Positions 47,044 to 59,115 of a stretch of DNA of 64,000 bases are shown here, piece after piece. A program made the translations under genes and the position numbers. Source of the stretch: Amoeboaphelidium protococcarum (Eukaryota; Aphelidiomycota; Aphelidea). The stretch spans positions 1,054,001 to 1,118,000 of the forward strand of contig JALECJ010000007.1 of assembly GCA_023515745.1 (NCBI GenBank), read 5' to 3'. The notes under the pieces were generated by a model, which worked only from the letters and a program-made list of their open reading frames with translations, had not been told where the DNA came from and did no database searches. Position 1 is the first letter of the stretch; every line of letters starts with the position of its first letter.

Positions 47044-47657
47044 CAAGGTACCGTTCTGTCATGAGATGTAGTCTATGAATTTGAAGAATTTAATGAAAAT
47101 GATTAATTATTAAATAGCGTTTCTTGAATAAATATATAACATATTTAGTAGTTTTTATACTTACCTTGCGTCTCAATTTCTTATGAATATCACGCTTGAT
47201 GAAGATAAAGGCTCAACTTTATTACTCTAACATAACAATAAGCGGTATGTGAGAGTAAATATCTCTCATAGCAGACATAATGTAAGAGGGACTTCAAGTA
47301 TAACACTGATAATATAGAGAAACACTTTATCTGTAAACAGTCACAGACAGAGTGTGGCGTGGGAACATCTCGTCAAAAACTAGCGACCTGTCAACGACGA
47401 GCGAGAGAATCGCCCGTCTTAAGAGAGAGGTGTTCTCTAAGGTTTCGTTGCCAATTTCTCTTTTCGTTTCAATCAATTCATAAACTTTGGTACGGTGTCT
47501 GTACCAGTGCTACTGTATTATATAGTATTTACCTGTCTGTTACTTCATCATTGTCTAGGATTAACTGGTGATAGGGATTCTTCATTGTCTAAACTTCATT
47601 AGTAGTTTCTAATTCCTAAACAGTATTCACTATAAGTATAAGTGTAAGTTGAGAGAG
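47044..47657. other. Region upstream of PEPCK, no supported plus-strand gene
   Basis: Contains an excellent minus-strand intron signal (donor GTAAGT at about 47160-47165, acceptor CAAG near 47124, 42 nt), but no flanking ORF that I can join convincingly. The PEPCK promoter must lie in the right half. Confidence 0.4.
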
Positions 47658-49574
47658 ATGGTGAACATTGTCAACTTTACACGGTCCTTCTAGACTTTAG
47701 ATGCAGTCAAGAATAGAAAGTTGAAGGAGTGGATATTGTAAAATGCTAAAATGATGTAGCCCAAGAGTATCAAGGTGTGTGATGGTTCACAGAGTGAGAA
47801 CTCGGAGAACTTGAAGCAGCTGGTAGACAAGGGAGTGTTGATCCCTCTGAGTCAGTAGAAGCGTCCTAATTCGTTCCTCTGCCGTACTCACCCCCAAGAT
47901 GTTGCTCGTAGTGAAGGTGCAACTTTTATCTGTTCTTAGAATAAGTCTGATGCTGGTCCGACTAACAATTGGCGGGATCCTTAGGAGATGAAGTAGCATC
48001 TGTTCAGTCTGTTCAACGGCTCAATGAAGGGAAGAGACATGTATGTGATACCATTTAGTATGGGTCCGCTTGGTAGTCCGTACTCTATTCATGGTGTCTA
48101 ATTGACAGATAGTCCATACGTGGTTGCCTCTATGCAAGTTATGACTAGAATGGGTCAGCCAGTGTTGGACTTGCTGAACAAGGATGAGAATGCTCGTTAC
48201 GTTCCCTGCTTGCACTCGGTAGGCTATCCACTGAGCGAGGGTCAGCCCGATGTCAATTGGCCGTGTAATATTAAGAAGAGAGCTGTTGCTCACTTCCCTG
48301 AGACTAAAGAGATCATGTCATTTGGTTCCCAGTACAGAGGTAACTCGATTCTTGGAAAGAAGGCACTGGCTCTGCGTATTGCATCAGTGCTGGGCAGAGA
48401 AGAAGGTTGGTTGGGTGAGCACATGCTAATCCTGGGCATCACGACTCCATAGAATAAAAAGTATTACATTGCTGCTGCTTTCCCTTCCGCTTGCGGTAAG
48501 ACTAATCTGGCAATGATTACCTCCAATCTTCCCGGATACAAGGTTGAATGTATCGGAGATGATATTGCGTGGATGAGATTCAATAAGAAGGATGGTCGTC
48601 TGTATGCTATTAATCCAGAAGCTGGCTTTTTCGGGGTTGCGCCTGGTACCTCTTACCATACCAATTATAATGCCATGAAGACAATCGAGAAGAATGCTAT
48701 ATTCACCAATGTTGCCCTCACTGCGGACGGAGATGTGTGGTGGGAAGGAATGTCTAAACAGGCGCCTGGATAATTGACGAGCTGGCTGGGAGAGAAATGG
48801 ATTCAGCCAAGTGATAAAGCGAAAGCTAAGGCTAATCCAGCTGCTCATCCTAATTCTAGATTCACTGCCCCTCTATCCCAATGTCCTTCTATTGATCCGA
48901 AATGGGATGCTCCAGATGGTGTCCCAATTTCGGCCATTCTGTTTGGTGGTAGACGTAGAAATCTGGTGCCTCTGGCATATGAAACTTTTGACTGGAATCA
49001 CGGTGTCTTGACCGGTTCATCGGTGGCCAGTGAGATGACCTCTGCTTCTGATGAAGGTTCCAAGAAGAATTAGTTGAGATTTGACCCTTTCGCAATGTTA
49101 CCGTTCTGTGGCTATCACATGGGAGACTATTTCCAGCATTGGATTGATATGAAAGATAGCAAGGTGGATGGGATTGAGAATAAGAAGCTGCCCAAGTTGT
49201 TCCATGTGAATTGGTTCAGATAGGATGAAAAGGGTAACTTTATGTGGCCTGGTTTTGCAGAGAATATGCGTGTTCTCAAGTGGATTATTGGGCGCATTGA
49301 AGGCACGGCTGATGCTACCAAGACTCCAATTGGGTACGTGCCGACTGTGGAATCTTTAGACTTGAAAAGTTATGACAGCAATGGTGGTAGTGGAGAGAAA
49401 ATGCCAGATAGAGAGGTTATGTAAAAATTGTTACACGTTGATAGTAAGGCGTATGTTTAGGAGACTGAGAAGATTAAGGATTATCACAAAAAGTTTGGCT
49501 CCAAATTCCCAAAGCAGTTGAAAGCTGAGATGGACAAGTTGGTGCAGAGACTGAATGAAGATTTGAAGAATTGA
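47658..49574 (+). CDS. PCK: Phosphoenolpyruvate carboxykinase, GTP-dependent
   Basis: Converts oxaloacetate and GTP to PEP, CO2 and GDP, the committed step of gluconeogenesis. 638 residues, single exon. GTP-class signatures: RMGQPVLDL-type active-site region, [15 protein letters not shown]-like [28 protein letters not shown], the P-loop [12 protein letters not shown] with its reactive Cys, [48 protein letters not shown] and FHVNWFR. It differs from the ATP-type Pck1 of yeasts. The N-terminus [11 protein letters not shown] carries no Pro at position 2 or 3, so the Pro/N-degron used by yeast GID4 is not visible. TAA/TAG Gln codons occur throughout. Confidence 0.97.
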
Positions 49575-49621
49575 TTTACATAATCAGATAGTAAAGGTAG
49601 GACTTTATTTATTCAGACCAA

Positions 49622-50491
49622 TCAGGGAGTAGTCAGAAAGGCATTCACATTTTCGGCATGGTAGAAATCTTCAATCTTGAAGGAGTGAATGTGAGCCATC
49701 TACTTTCTAACGTACTATGTCATCAGAGCCAAATGCTTCATGCCAACTGTATCATCATCCCGCAGCAGGTACATATTTCTCCATAACGCTGCAGCTAGAA
49801 ACGCGTCAGATTTTTCAAAACCTTCATCATAGGCCAGTACACAGCCATAGTGACTGGACATTAGCTCCTACGTATAGCGGTCATATATCTTTGACTGCGT
49901 GACACCTTCCAACTGTAATTTCAGACCAATATCTGCCATGAGGTTGTCGATCAAGGCAGAGTTGATCAATCTATTCATTTTAGGTGTAATTACGCGTCCA
50001 TCGCTAGTCTCAATTTTTTACTACGCCTAATCGCTAATGAATCTAGATTATAACATCCACAAGTGCAGCTGGGTGATTGAGAACCAAGACTGGAAATTAG
50101 AGGGCATCTGGCAGCGATCTTCACCATAGAATAGATTTAGAATATTGGGAGTGGACTGATCAATCATACAATACAGCTACTGCGCCCTCTTTTAAACAAG
50201 AGTCTTATCATCGTGCCTGACCAGTAGATCTACCATAAAATTTCCCATCCGATTTGTTAAAGCATTTGCATTACGCTTGCGTCTTTTATCCTGAGCCTCT
50301 CTGACCTGCGATGTCAGCCCGAGCCCGTGATACTTATTCCACACCTTAGCACTTGCTACGCTCTCAGTCGGTGTTTACTTACCCTTTTATAAACTCACAT
50401 TAGATGATGGCTATTATGTCGTAAAGTATCTACTATGCTTATAAAGCGAGTGAGGAGGTTAGATAGATCTCAAGTGCTGATATCGCCTCAT
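49622..50491 (-). CDS. CBP3: Ubiquinol-cytochrome c chaperone (CBP3/UQCC1)
   Basis: 289 residues. Mitochondrial factor that binds newly made cytochrome b and promotes complex III assembly. The start MRRYQHLRSIQPPHSLYKHSRYF is a good presequence. Core motifs: MPSNFQSWFSITQLHLWML, RLINSALIDNLMADIG, YGCVLAYDEGFEKSDAFLAAALWRNMY and TQYVRKQMAHIHSF, matching the ubiquinol-cyt-c chaperone domain. The internal Gln in YTQELM and QAQQKIE are TAG codons. The gene converges on PEPCK with only 47 bp between the stops. Confidence 0.88.
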
Positions 50492-50590
50492 TTCGTCACT
50501 ATATTTTTAAGAAGCGCGCGTTATTAACAGGTGAAAGCAAAAGAAGACGAAAAAATCATCACCATCAATATGTGTCTAATAGACAAGAGC

Positions 50591-52705
50591 TCAATTATCT
50601 TTTGGAGCGATGGGAGCAGTATTAGTTTTTGAGAGGCGTAGTTTGTCTAGCATAGTCATTGCAGGCTTTACAGCGTTGAAAACTTCATGCTGAGATACGA
50701 AACTGTCTTGATGCGCGCTAACTTGTAGACGTGCAATACCAGTAGGATTTTCACCATCACAATAATCTTCGTCTGGATCATGATTACACAGAGGATCTCT
50801 GCCATTATTAGTAGTCCATGGATGAACTTTGACTTGACTAAGCGTGATACGCTGCTTAGGATCCTTCTACAACAGTCTTGACAATAAATCCTTACATGGC
50901 GCAGTTAGTTGATAATTCCACAGAGTTTAAACGTTTAGAGTCGCGATTTCATTATACATTTCAGATACTGACTATCCTTAGAAAGGAGCGTAGCCATGCA
51001 GAAAGGCAAAGAGTGTTATTCCCAATGACCAGATATCAACTCCAAAATCGGCGTCTCCTTGCTTCGGTGCCGCTTAGTTAACGCTAGCATCAGTTATCAA
51101 CTCTGGAGGTGTCAAAGCTGGCGTTAAGAGACCGTTCCCCGCAGACATATTACCAACTTGACTCATGCTGAAGGATATTCCAAAATCACCAATAACCACA
51201 TGATTATCAGCTTTCAGTAAAATGTTGTCTGGCTTCAAATCGCGATGCACAATATTTTTGCTGTGCAAGTACTCCAGTCCAAGCACAATATCGCGAAAGT
51301 AGCGGCGACTTAATTTCTCAGAGAATGCAGACTCTGTCACTTAATTTACACACTCTTGGGGCTTTGCAATCAACTTCATTACAGAGCCATATTCGCACAG
51401 ATCAAACACCATGTACAGCGTGTCATACTTTTAATCATCCAAAGTCTCTACTAATGTCGCAATATTCGGATGTCTAGACAGCTTCTTGAGCACAGCAATT
51501 TCATGCTTTACAAAATTCATGTAGTCGAATGCAATCGCAGATTAAGATGATATCGATGTTGATTATGAAACTTTTGCTTTACAATTGCTTTGAGATGAAG
51601 GAGCGTCAGTTGCGGATGATAATGTAATGTCCTGAGTCTACTTTCTCTTGCGGTCAGGACCACTTTTCCACATTCCCATCTTGCGCAGCTTCTTCTTACT
51701 GATGCACTTGCACGCGTAATAAAGTTCCGTCTCAACATCAAATACCAGCCAGACTTTACTGAAAGAGCCTTCTCCAATTTACTTGACCAGCACATACTAG
51801 TTAATCATCCCTTCAATGACTGGCAGTTCATACTTGGACTTGTAATCTTCAAAAATAGAATTTACACTGGATACACTGGTGCGCGAAATGGGCTTATCCT
51901 ATTAGAGACCAGGCGAACACGCATCGGAAGAAGCATCAGCTGAGTAGAGACATTGCGACGACGACGTATAAGTACACTAAATCGACTCGATAGTCTTGGT
52001 TTCCTTCACCGAGTGAGTGGAAACCTTTCGTTATTGCAGTGATTATGATTGCGGGAAAGCTGGAGTCTGAGGCCGCCGTGAATACTAAATGGACGCATGG
52101 ATCGCAATTTCATCAGACTTGGATTTCGGACGAAGATTGATTTAGCCATCACGACATTGGGAATTGTCCAACTTACTCAGCGAGTAGGAGGTATGATGTT
52201 TAACCTTAATACTATTGCCAGCATTAGAGTGTAATTACGTGTTAGAAGTACTTGATTATTGATTGTAGGATACGGCTTCCTTCTGATTGCCAAAAATCTT
52301 GTCGGCCCACTGTGAACGAGCCCCTGTCGACTTTACAGATGAGAGAGACTCTGAACTAGAATTGTACACGCTATTCCTTCTCTAATTTAATCTATTATAC
52401 GGCTACACGGCCACAGGTTTACGCCAGCTAGGAACACGCTCTAGATTGCTCATATCCAAGCGGTCATAACCATCTTCTTCACCGCTCACATCATAACTAC
52501 TACTCTTGACAATGATGGCGGATTTTGAGAAAAGCTTTGACGCTTTATGTAGCTTCGGACCACTCACAGAGTTTGACTTGGGTGCTTACTTGGCTAACCA
52601 TACGCGAAAATTTTACCAGATTCCAGGGCCCTTACGCGACTCAGACGACGGTTTGGCAGTAGCATTTAAGACACCATCCGACTCGGTTTCATCATCCTTG
52701 TGCAT
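50591..52705 (-). CDS. Ser/Thr kinase of the CaMKK / Sak1-Tos3-Elm1 type
   Basis: 704 residues, single exon. About 290 Ser-rich residues precede a kinase domain: glycine loop QIGEGSFSKVWL, VAIK-Lys in YYACKCI, HRDLKPDNILL, DFGIS, activation segment with TPPELI in place of APE, and GVDIWSLGITLFAFLHGYAPF. A roughly 45-residue Arg/Ser insert between the Lys strand and helix C corresponds to the RP insert of CaMKK-type kinases. In fungi these phosphorylate the Snf1/AMPK activation loop. The C-terminal tail is about 90 residues. Start Met52705 lies in frame with 290 low-complexity codons, so the exact N-terminus is less certain. Confidence 0.8.
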
Positions 52706-53231
52706 GGCGGAGCGAGGCAAATATGGACATGAAGCACTGGTTTTCATTGTTCACTGAATGTATTTGAGTAAACTTGATAATTTTACTTGATATGACAGAT
52801 AATTACCAAATTTTTGTAGGTATATAACGCGAATATGAAAACAAATGGAATGGAATTTGATGGCCAGATTGCCTTAATTACCTTTGCGCAATTGTGTTGA
52901 TTAACCACCAATCACTGGTTGCGATGATTATAAGTCCAACGTGGAATTCTGCAACAATGTTCTGCTCAAACTTAATGATGAAGTGCTTATAAATATATCA
53001 AGTTCATTGTCGTTCTGAACAAGATTCTATAACTTGAAGGACGAAACTTGAAATTGTATTTGAGTAAAGGTAGAAGGCAGGTCAATTGGCATACGTGTCC
53101 ATGACATGGAGGTGATCTGAAGTTGGCAGCTCATAGTACTTTCATATGTCTTTTCTTTATTTAATCCTTAAACTCAATCTAGTGCCAACCACATACAAGT
53201 AATCTATTTGGAGAATAAACAAAAAATTACA
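52706..53231. other. Divergent promoter region
   Basis: 526 bp between the kinase and a membrane-protein gene. AT-rich, with no ORF or RNA that I can support. Confidence 0.55.
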
Positions 53232-53993
53232 ATGGATATTAAACAACTCTCCAGCGGAAGAAATCCTGGCGGAATTAAAGGATTCGCAGAAAACGTTGAG
53301 GGCATGTTTGTAGCTACTTACATTCTGCTGCTGTTCTGGATTCTGTGGGTGCTGCTCAAGTACATATTCAACATGTTCAGTCCAGCATACAAGGAAATTT
53401 ACACGCCTGGGCCAGAGGGAATGTAAGGCATGTCTCCATATCAACAGTGGAGAATGCAGCGCTAAATGGGCGGCGCAAAAGGCGGAGGAATTATGGGATT
53501 GTTTCAGACGCGTCAATCACCGATGCCCGCGCCTCCACCAATGGCAAATGCTCCTCAGATGTAGTAGTAGGCACAATAGTAACAGCAACCTTAAGCTGGA
53601 TTTCCCATGGGTCCTGGAGGTCCTGGCGGTCCCGGTGGACCAGGTGCTTAAGGAGGATTTGGAGGTAAGGGTGTGTATAATGACGGCACTTAGGGAATCA
53701 ACAGTCACATTGGTACTCCATATGACTCTAAAGCGAGTGTGGGACTGAGCCGTGGCGCTGATGTGTTTTGGAGAGGTTGGTTGCTGCTGCTGGGTGGTAC
53801 TGTCCTTAATGCACTCTCATTCGACCCATCTCCTTCTGCTAACACGCTAGGTTGGATTTTTATGGCCTGTATCATTATCTGGGCATTTCTTACCACTCTC
53901 TTTAACAGCAGATGGTTTCCCTTGATACTGGGATTTATTGCCTATCCTATCATTATCGCTATCTACGCTGTGGGTTTCCTCATTAGCGACTGA
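53232..53993 (+). CDS. Membrane protein with a Gln/Gly-Pro-rich linker
   Basis: 253 residues. One membrane span near the N-terminus (ATYILLLFWILWVLLKYIF). A cytosol-like middle follows with a Gln run (written in TAG, CAA, CAG and TAA) and a collagen-like GPGGPGGPGGPG stretch. Three more spans sit at the C-terminus (WLLLLGGTVLNALSF, GWIFMACIIIWAFLTTLF, FPLILGFIAYPIIIAIYAVGFLI). Not recognised. The Pro-Gly-Gln linker resembles linkers in endomembrane proteins. Confidence 0.7.
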
Positions 53994-54214
53994 TTAATCT
54001 GCATTATCTATTCCCATATCAGTTTTAATAATATTGAATCTTGACAAAATATATTCGCGTTTCATTATTTTTATCGCATTTAATATTTGAGGAGCATGTT
54101 TTTGAGACAGACCTTTTTCAAAATCCCCATATTTAAAGCCTTTGATCTTTTCTCTCTAAGTTTTCCGTAAACGTTTTTCCTTTTTCATTGTTTGTTTGCA
54201 CATGATTTTAGAGT

Positions 54215-54376
54215 GAAGTGCTAAATTTCTTCATAGCCATGGTGATCTCGTTGAAAGACATATTCCATAGAACTATGCCACCCAGCGATAATCAATGATC
54301 TAATTTGCATCCTGTGTAAATTTTGGATAAAGGCGACCAGGATTTGTAGGCTAAAGATGTCGAAGATGATGGCTAA
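54215..54376 (+). pseudogene. Truncated duplicate of the 3' end of the downstream gene
   Basis: Matches 55244..55411 over its whole length at about 80% identity by eye; both read xLNFFxAMVISLxDIFHRTMP and NLHPVQILDK. In this copy the codon aligned with TGG (Trp) is TGA at 54296..54298. It has no 5' half. The frame runs on without interruption into the next copy, so the two form a head-to-tail partial duplication. Confidence 0.75.
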
Positions 54377-55411
54377 ATCTTAAATTCATTCTAATATGTT
54401 AAATGCTACTATGGCTACTCCACCTTGTACTTTCGACAAAGATTGGAAAGGTCTATTGCCAGAAGTTAACAAGGCGGAGATATCGGTGAGTGTCCTCAGT
54501 CTCTACTAGAGACGCATTTGGAGAGCTACATGCGCTCGTTGAAGCCAAATGCCGAGAATAAGCAGCTGTGACTTGTGGTTGACGGCAGGAAGTATTTCTT
54601 CCTAAAAGAAGCAAATTGGCAAGATGGATAGAAATAAGAGTATACTATCTACAAGGATTTGCTAATGTTTGGGATGACGTCTGATCATCTCCAGCATAAT
54701 GAATACTTTGCCGTTGCTCTTGTTTCGCCGTGCTCTGAAACCGAGCCTGCTGTTGCGGCGTAAAATCACTTGGATGCTTTAAATGCTCATATGCAACAGG
54801 TGTTGGATATCAAGATTGAAGCCTCGAAAGACAGGTATCTGTTTATCCACCAGAGCAAGCTGAGCAGAAACATCATTGGTGACAAGGACTGGCGAGAGTT
54901 CAAAGAAGGTGCGGTGAAGTTGAAAAGAAATCTCTAGCCTGGCGTCACCAAGAATTTGGTTTTGATTTGGAATACTGCTGCTGGCTTTTCTGATAATTTT
55001 GATGTTCTTATGGACTGCTGCGGCACTTTCACTCATCTGGCGTACTTTGACTGCGAGCTTGATGGAAAAGTGATGCATCAAGTTTTGCGCTTCGTGCAGT
55101 GTACCAATGTGATAGGTTTCCTGAAGAAGGTTCGCAATGGGAATGATAATCTGAGCTTAAATCGCGTGTCCCAGTTCAGATCTGATAGGCTGTTCACGGA
55201 TGTATTCTCACTTGAAAGCCTGAAGCGCGCTGCTGGCTATGCTGAAGCGCTAAATTTCTTCAAAGCTATGGTGATTTCGTTGAATGACATATTCCATAGA
55301 ACAATGCCTCGCAGCGAAAATCATTGGTATAACTTGCATCCTGTGTAAATTTTGGATAAAGACGATGAGAAGGACTTTTATTCTAAGGACGCCCATGATG
55401 GCTTGATTTGA
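54377..55411 (+). pseudogene. Unrecognised gene with an internal TGA (probable pseudogene)
   Basis: One frame gives about 340 residues of convincing protein: LLETHLESYMRSLKPNAENKQL, TGA at 54569..54571, then LVVDGRKYFFLKEANWQ. Later come DKDWREFKEGAVKLKRN, NLVLIWNTAAGFSDNFDVLMD and the end at TGA 55409..55411. Similar protein quality on both sides of the internal TGA points to a nonsense mutation (CGA to TGA would fit), not a gene end. No in-frame Met precedes the first block, which reads straight out of the truncated duplicate. Family unknown. TGA read as a sense codon here is the alternative, but no other gene in the window supports it. Confidence 0.55.
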
Positions 55412-56080
55412 AATGAAAATTTGATTTTTATCCAATTTGATTTTATTATGCACTGATGACTCTTGGTATAAATTCAATTTGAATTCTTATGTATCTTTAT
55501 TGGTCTTTCAATTTCAAAATGGTTAACGATAATGTCTGACAGTTGATATTCGCGTTGAAGCGTGATTATAATCGTTTAGAGTCTTAATTCATCGTCAGTT
55601 TGTCGTACATCTCTATTCAAATGACTTGGCAAGTACAATCAATATCCAGCATAACAGCTCTGACGCACTAAAGTTCTATAACTTGCTTTTTGAATAATCA
55701 ATGATTTTAGGCAACGTCATGATGAGTTTTCCTCCACTCTAAATTGACATTTGAAATATTCTCAACTAAATCTCATACAAACATGTTACATTTTAATTCA
55801 AATCATTCCAATGCGCACGTCTACGAAACTCAACTCTAAAGCAGCCTGAAAATGAACTGAAATGTTCAGTATTGGTAAAACTGTCCGCGTGTTGGCAATC
55901 CATTCACGTTATAGGGAAAAATTCAGAGTAAAAATGATCAACTTTGAGACAGCGAGTGGTATTGTCTTTTCAACAAGGAGTGAGCCATGTTAATAAAATT
56001 GTAATTCAAAATCAAACAATTTTAATAAGAATGAATTGATGAAGAGATTGTATTTAAATGAGATAACACTTTTAATGAAA
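55412..56080. other. AT-rich intergenic region
   Basis: 669 bp between the degenerate gene and the stop of the LEA2-like gene. No ORF, repeat or RNA that I can support. Confidence 0.55.
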
Positions 56081-56830
56081 TCACAAAATTGAACCAATAG
56101 TGGAGACTAGAGTGGTGGCAAAGTTGGGACATGCAAGATTGTAATCGCTCTCGTACACTTGGAAATTCCTAATAATACCAAACGCGGTGATAGACACCTT
56201 GTAGTGCAAAGGAATTTGATTTTTGCCACCACCGAGACCACATGAGGTGAGGATGGTTGACAGCACGGGATTAGTAGGTGATCCAGTGGCATTCAACGTG
56301 GCAGGCACCTCCAACTTTGTCTTTCCCATAGCGGGCAGTGTAAGTGATTAATATCCACCACCAATAGATTAAAGTCCACCATTATCTTTCAATCTGATAA
56401 AGACATCAACGTTCACTCTATCAATCTTGTACTCCGCGATACTGTTACTCTTCACGTCTGCACTGAGTGTCATCAGTAGACCAACATTAATCGGATTTGT
56501 ACCACTAATGACCACAGGACCACTTCCATCAGCATTCTGACGCGCAGCCATGTTGATATTACTGATATCAGGAATTCGGAAAATAAAGTACAGCAGCACT
56601 CCAAGGCCAGCGAGGAGCAGCACGGTAATGATGAGGCAACACACACAACTAAACACGGTATTGCAGCAGCAGAAGAAAGGCTTAGATTTCGCTTTGGATA
56701 GACTATTTCGCTCATGATCAAGATCTTGCACATTATAGCTCTACTGCGGATATGTCTAGATCTATGGAGGCTGATAAATGTCCTATTACTACTACTGCTA
56801 ATACAACTACTCTTGAGAATTCATATTCAT
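56081..56830 (-). CDS. LEA2-like type II membrane protein
   Basis: 249 residues. The N-terminus is Gln/Tyr/Pro-rich with a run of six Gln written mainly as TAG, then a basic stretch. A Cys-rich membrane anchor follows (FFCCCNTVFSCVCCLIITVLLLAGLGVLLYF). The C-terminal domain begins FRIPDISNIN, with INVGLLMTLSADVKS, EYKIDRVNVDVFIRL and AMGKTKLEVPATLN. This strand pattern is that of the LEA_2 / water-stress fold seen in fungal and plant membrane-anchored proteins. The start was taken at the outer of two close Met codons. Function unknown; tethering or lipid transfer has been proposed for related folds. Confidence 0.6.
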
Positions 56831-57221
56831 ACTTTAAACTATTATAACTATAATGTATCAGGTAAACAAACTACTATCAAGATATCTAGTTTATTTCTTG
56901 TACACTTATTCAAAGAAGAGGAAGAAGGTGGACGTGTAACGAGTATCGATCTAGATTGTCTTGGCAAATCAAAACATTTTAGAAACCGCGCGTGCGACAG
57001 AAATGGTCACACTTGTTTCCTATTCCGGCTCTGATTCGCCAAAATAGTATCTTATCTGTATCCAGATAGTGAGTACATGTAGTAGGAAAGTGGAAGTTTG
57101 ATCAAAATGCAAATACATTTATTCAACAACAATTTTCACATATACTGTATATATTGTATAATTAACGACGAGGTAATGTGCAAATGCAATTTGCGCAAAC
57201 AATCAGGCGACGAAATGAACT
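56831..57221. other. Intergenic region, no gene seen
   Basis: 391 bp between two minus-strand genes. Carries the LEA2-like gene's promoter; nothing else is supported. Confidence 0.5.
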
Positions 57222-57740
57222 TCACGAATGGCCATTTTGAGAGTGTACCATTTACAACTACTGACGAGTGAACAGCAAATCCTACTGAGTACTTTGTAAC
57301 TTGAGCGATAGCATTGCAACTTCGTGTCTGTATCTCTCAACCTATCCTTCGAGTTCAGCAATGTAAGACAGGCGTTTCTCACGCGATTTTCTGGCAGCCA
57401 AGCGGTTTCGCTCGCGTCTGCGCTCATTCCGTCCCTCGATCACATCCTCAGGAGAGGTGCTACTGTTATGCATTCGATACACGGATGATGAAGTTGTTCC
57501 AGAAGTAGCAGTCACGCGCCGTTAACGTTTACTATGACCATTAATATCTACGCCGCCAGATTGCAATGAACTTTAAATCGCGCCCAATTCTTAAGGATGT
57601 TCATGATGATTTTATTGACAATCATCATCTAGAAAATTAGTCAGGAGGCACGTTTCACTAGAATGAGCATCTGAAGTTAAATTTCCGCTGCTTAGAGGAA
57701 ACGCTGAATCGATCCAATCGCAAAGTTGACTGTTCTCCAT
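57222..57740 (-). CDS. bZIP transcription factor
   Basis: 172 residues. An acidic/Ser N-terminus precedes a bZIP domain: basic region RNERRRERNRLAARKSREKR with the invariant Asn-x7-Arg pattern, then a leucine zipper (YIAELEGQVERYRHEVAML, SLKLQ). The basic region is of the fungal and general AP-1/CREB kind, and the DNA target cannot be told from sequence. Start Met57740 is the first sensible Met; an upstream in-frame extension looks non-coding. Confidence 0.9.
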
Positions 57741-57972
57741 GTCGCGTCTTGACTTGGATAATCGCAGATATATTATTATGCCTGTGAAATGACAGGAAAC
57801 ACAATGATGAGCAAACGGCCGATGTGTCGCTTTCAATCGTGATGAAATCAACACCGACAATCGTGCGCTGACTTGTCAATGCGATGAAATGCAATGAATG
57901 AAATCGTGAACTAAAAATCAATCATCAAAATTCCAGATAAACGTTTTCAATTCATTAGCAATTCATATTTAT

Positions 57973-59115
57973 TCATAGTGGACGCACATAAGTCTCTTGG
58001 ACGACTTCATACTGAGGAACGGGACGTTGACGCAATTAGTCATCATTGTTGTTTGATTTCATCTTCTTGGCCAGCTGCTAGCCTTCATTCTTGATCTGAT
58101 GTAGCTTTTGGCTAGCTTGACTGATTTTTTGCTCAAAAGCATCAATGTACTGACGGCGTCTCTACTCCAATTCTCTTTTACGTTCAGCTTCGATGCGATA
58201 GAAGAGAGAACCATCATAGATACCGCGTACCTACTCTCTCGTCACATAGCCATTCTCATCAGCACAGAGCAGCCACACGGCAAACCACTCGAAACGAGCA
58301 GCAAACCAGCCAAAAAAGTCGTTAACACACTTCAAGTCGGAAGCCATCTGCCACAATTGCCAATGATTCAAAGCATTTCTGCGATCAACATCCCATTTGC
58401 TGAAAATCTCTTCAAACTTCTGAGGGATAAAGCGGCCTTCGTTATCATAAGTGCCAGTATCAGAGCCATGTTTGCCTTTATGAATCTTCTCAGTCCAGAT
58501 TCTGAAGAACGGATCGATTGGCCACCAGCTATTATTACACACAGGGCTGAAGCCAGAGTGAATGACAAACATTGCCAACACGGCCCAAAACCAATGATAG
58601 CCCAAGGCGCGAAATCCAGCGAAAGTCTCCAATGGTGTGATTATACCATCCTTATTACGATCAAAGAAATCAACGTGCTACTGCAGTACAGAGCGATTTT
58701 GTGGAGACTTTGGAGTACCTTCAGGATGGTACTTATCTGGAGCAGTGTTAAAACGCGCTTTCCCAGGATACATAATCTTCTGATCAACATTGGCAACAGG
58801 ACGCTCAAATGTCACTGGCACATAGCTAGATTGACTAACAATCGATTCGCTCTTTCCAGCGTTATTATCACAATCATTCTAAGCTGGCAATTTTTCATCA
58901 AGCGAAATCTGCTGCTAATCTTCCATCAACGGCTGATATGGATTAGAATCGCTGAAACTATCTGATCTGTTAGGCAGAGCAAAAGCCGGGTCCTGTTATT
59001 CTAGTCCTGCCAGCACAGAAGCATCAGGCTCTTCAATGTAGTCGGATGAGTAATTGCTTTCTAAGCCTTAGCTTATGCCTACATAGTGTTAGCGATGTTA
59101 TATCCTTGGTATCAT
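57973..59115 (-). CDS. Caleosin-family peroxygenase
   Basis: 380 residues. Calcium-binding heme protein of lipid droplets and ER that oxygenates fatty acids with hydroperoxides. After about 160 disordered residues the family core follows: LQQHVDFFDRNKDGIITPLET (EF-hand), GFRALGYHWFWAVLAMFVIHSGF (membrane hairpin region), WWPIDPFFRIWTEKIHKGKHGSDTGTYDNEGRF and FEEIFSKWDVDRRNALNHWQLWQM. WLLCADENGYVTREQVRGIYDGSLF closes the domain. The C-terminus is a charged coiled coil unusual for caleosins. Start Met59115 is the first Met in frame; a 5' exon may exist. Confidence 0.92.

Noticed and set aside
58108-58965. Plus-strand ORF (285 codons) opposite the caleosin gene
   Set aside because: The minus strand encodes an unmistakable caleosin with conserved motifs across the same bases.
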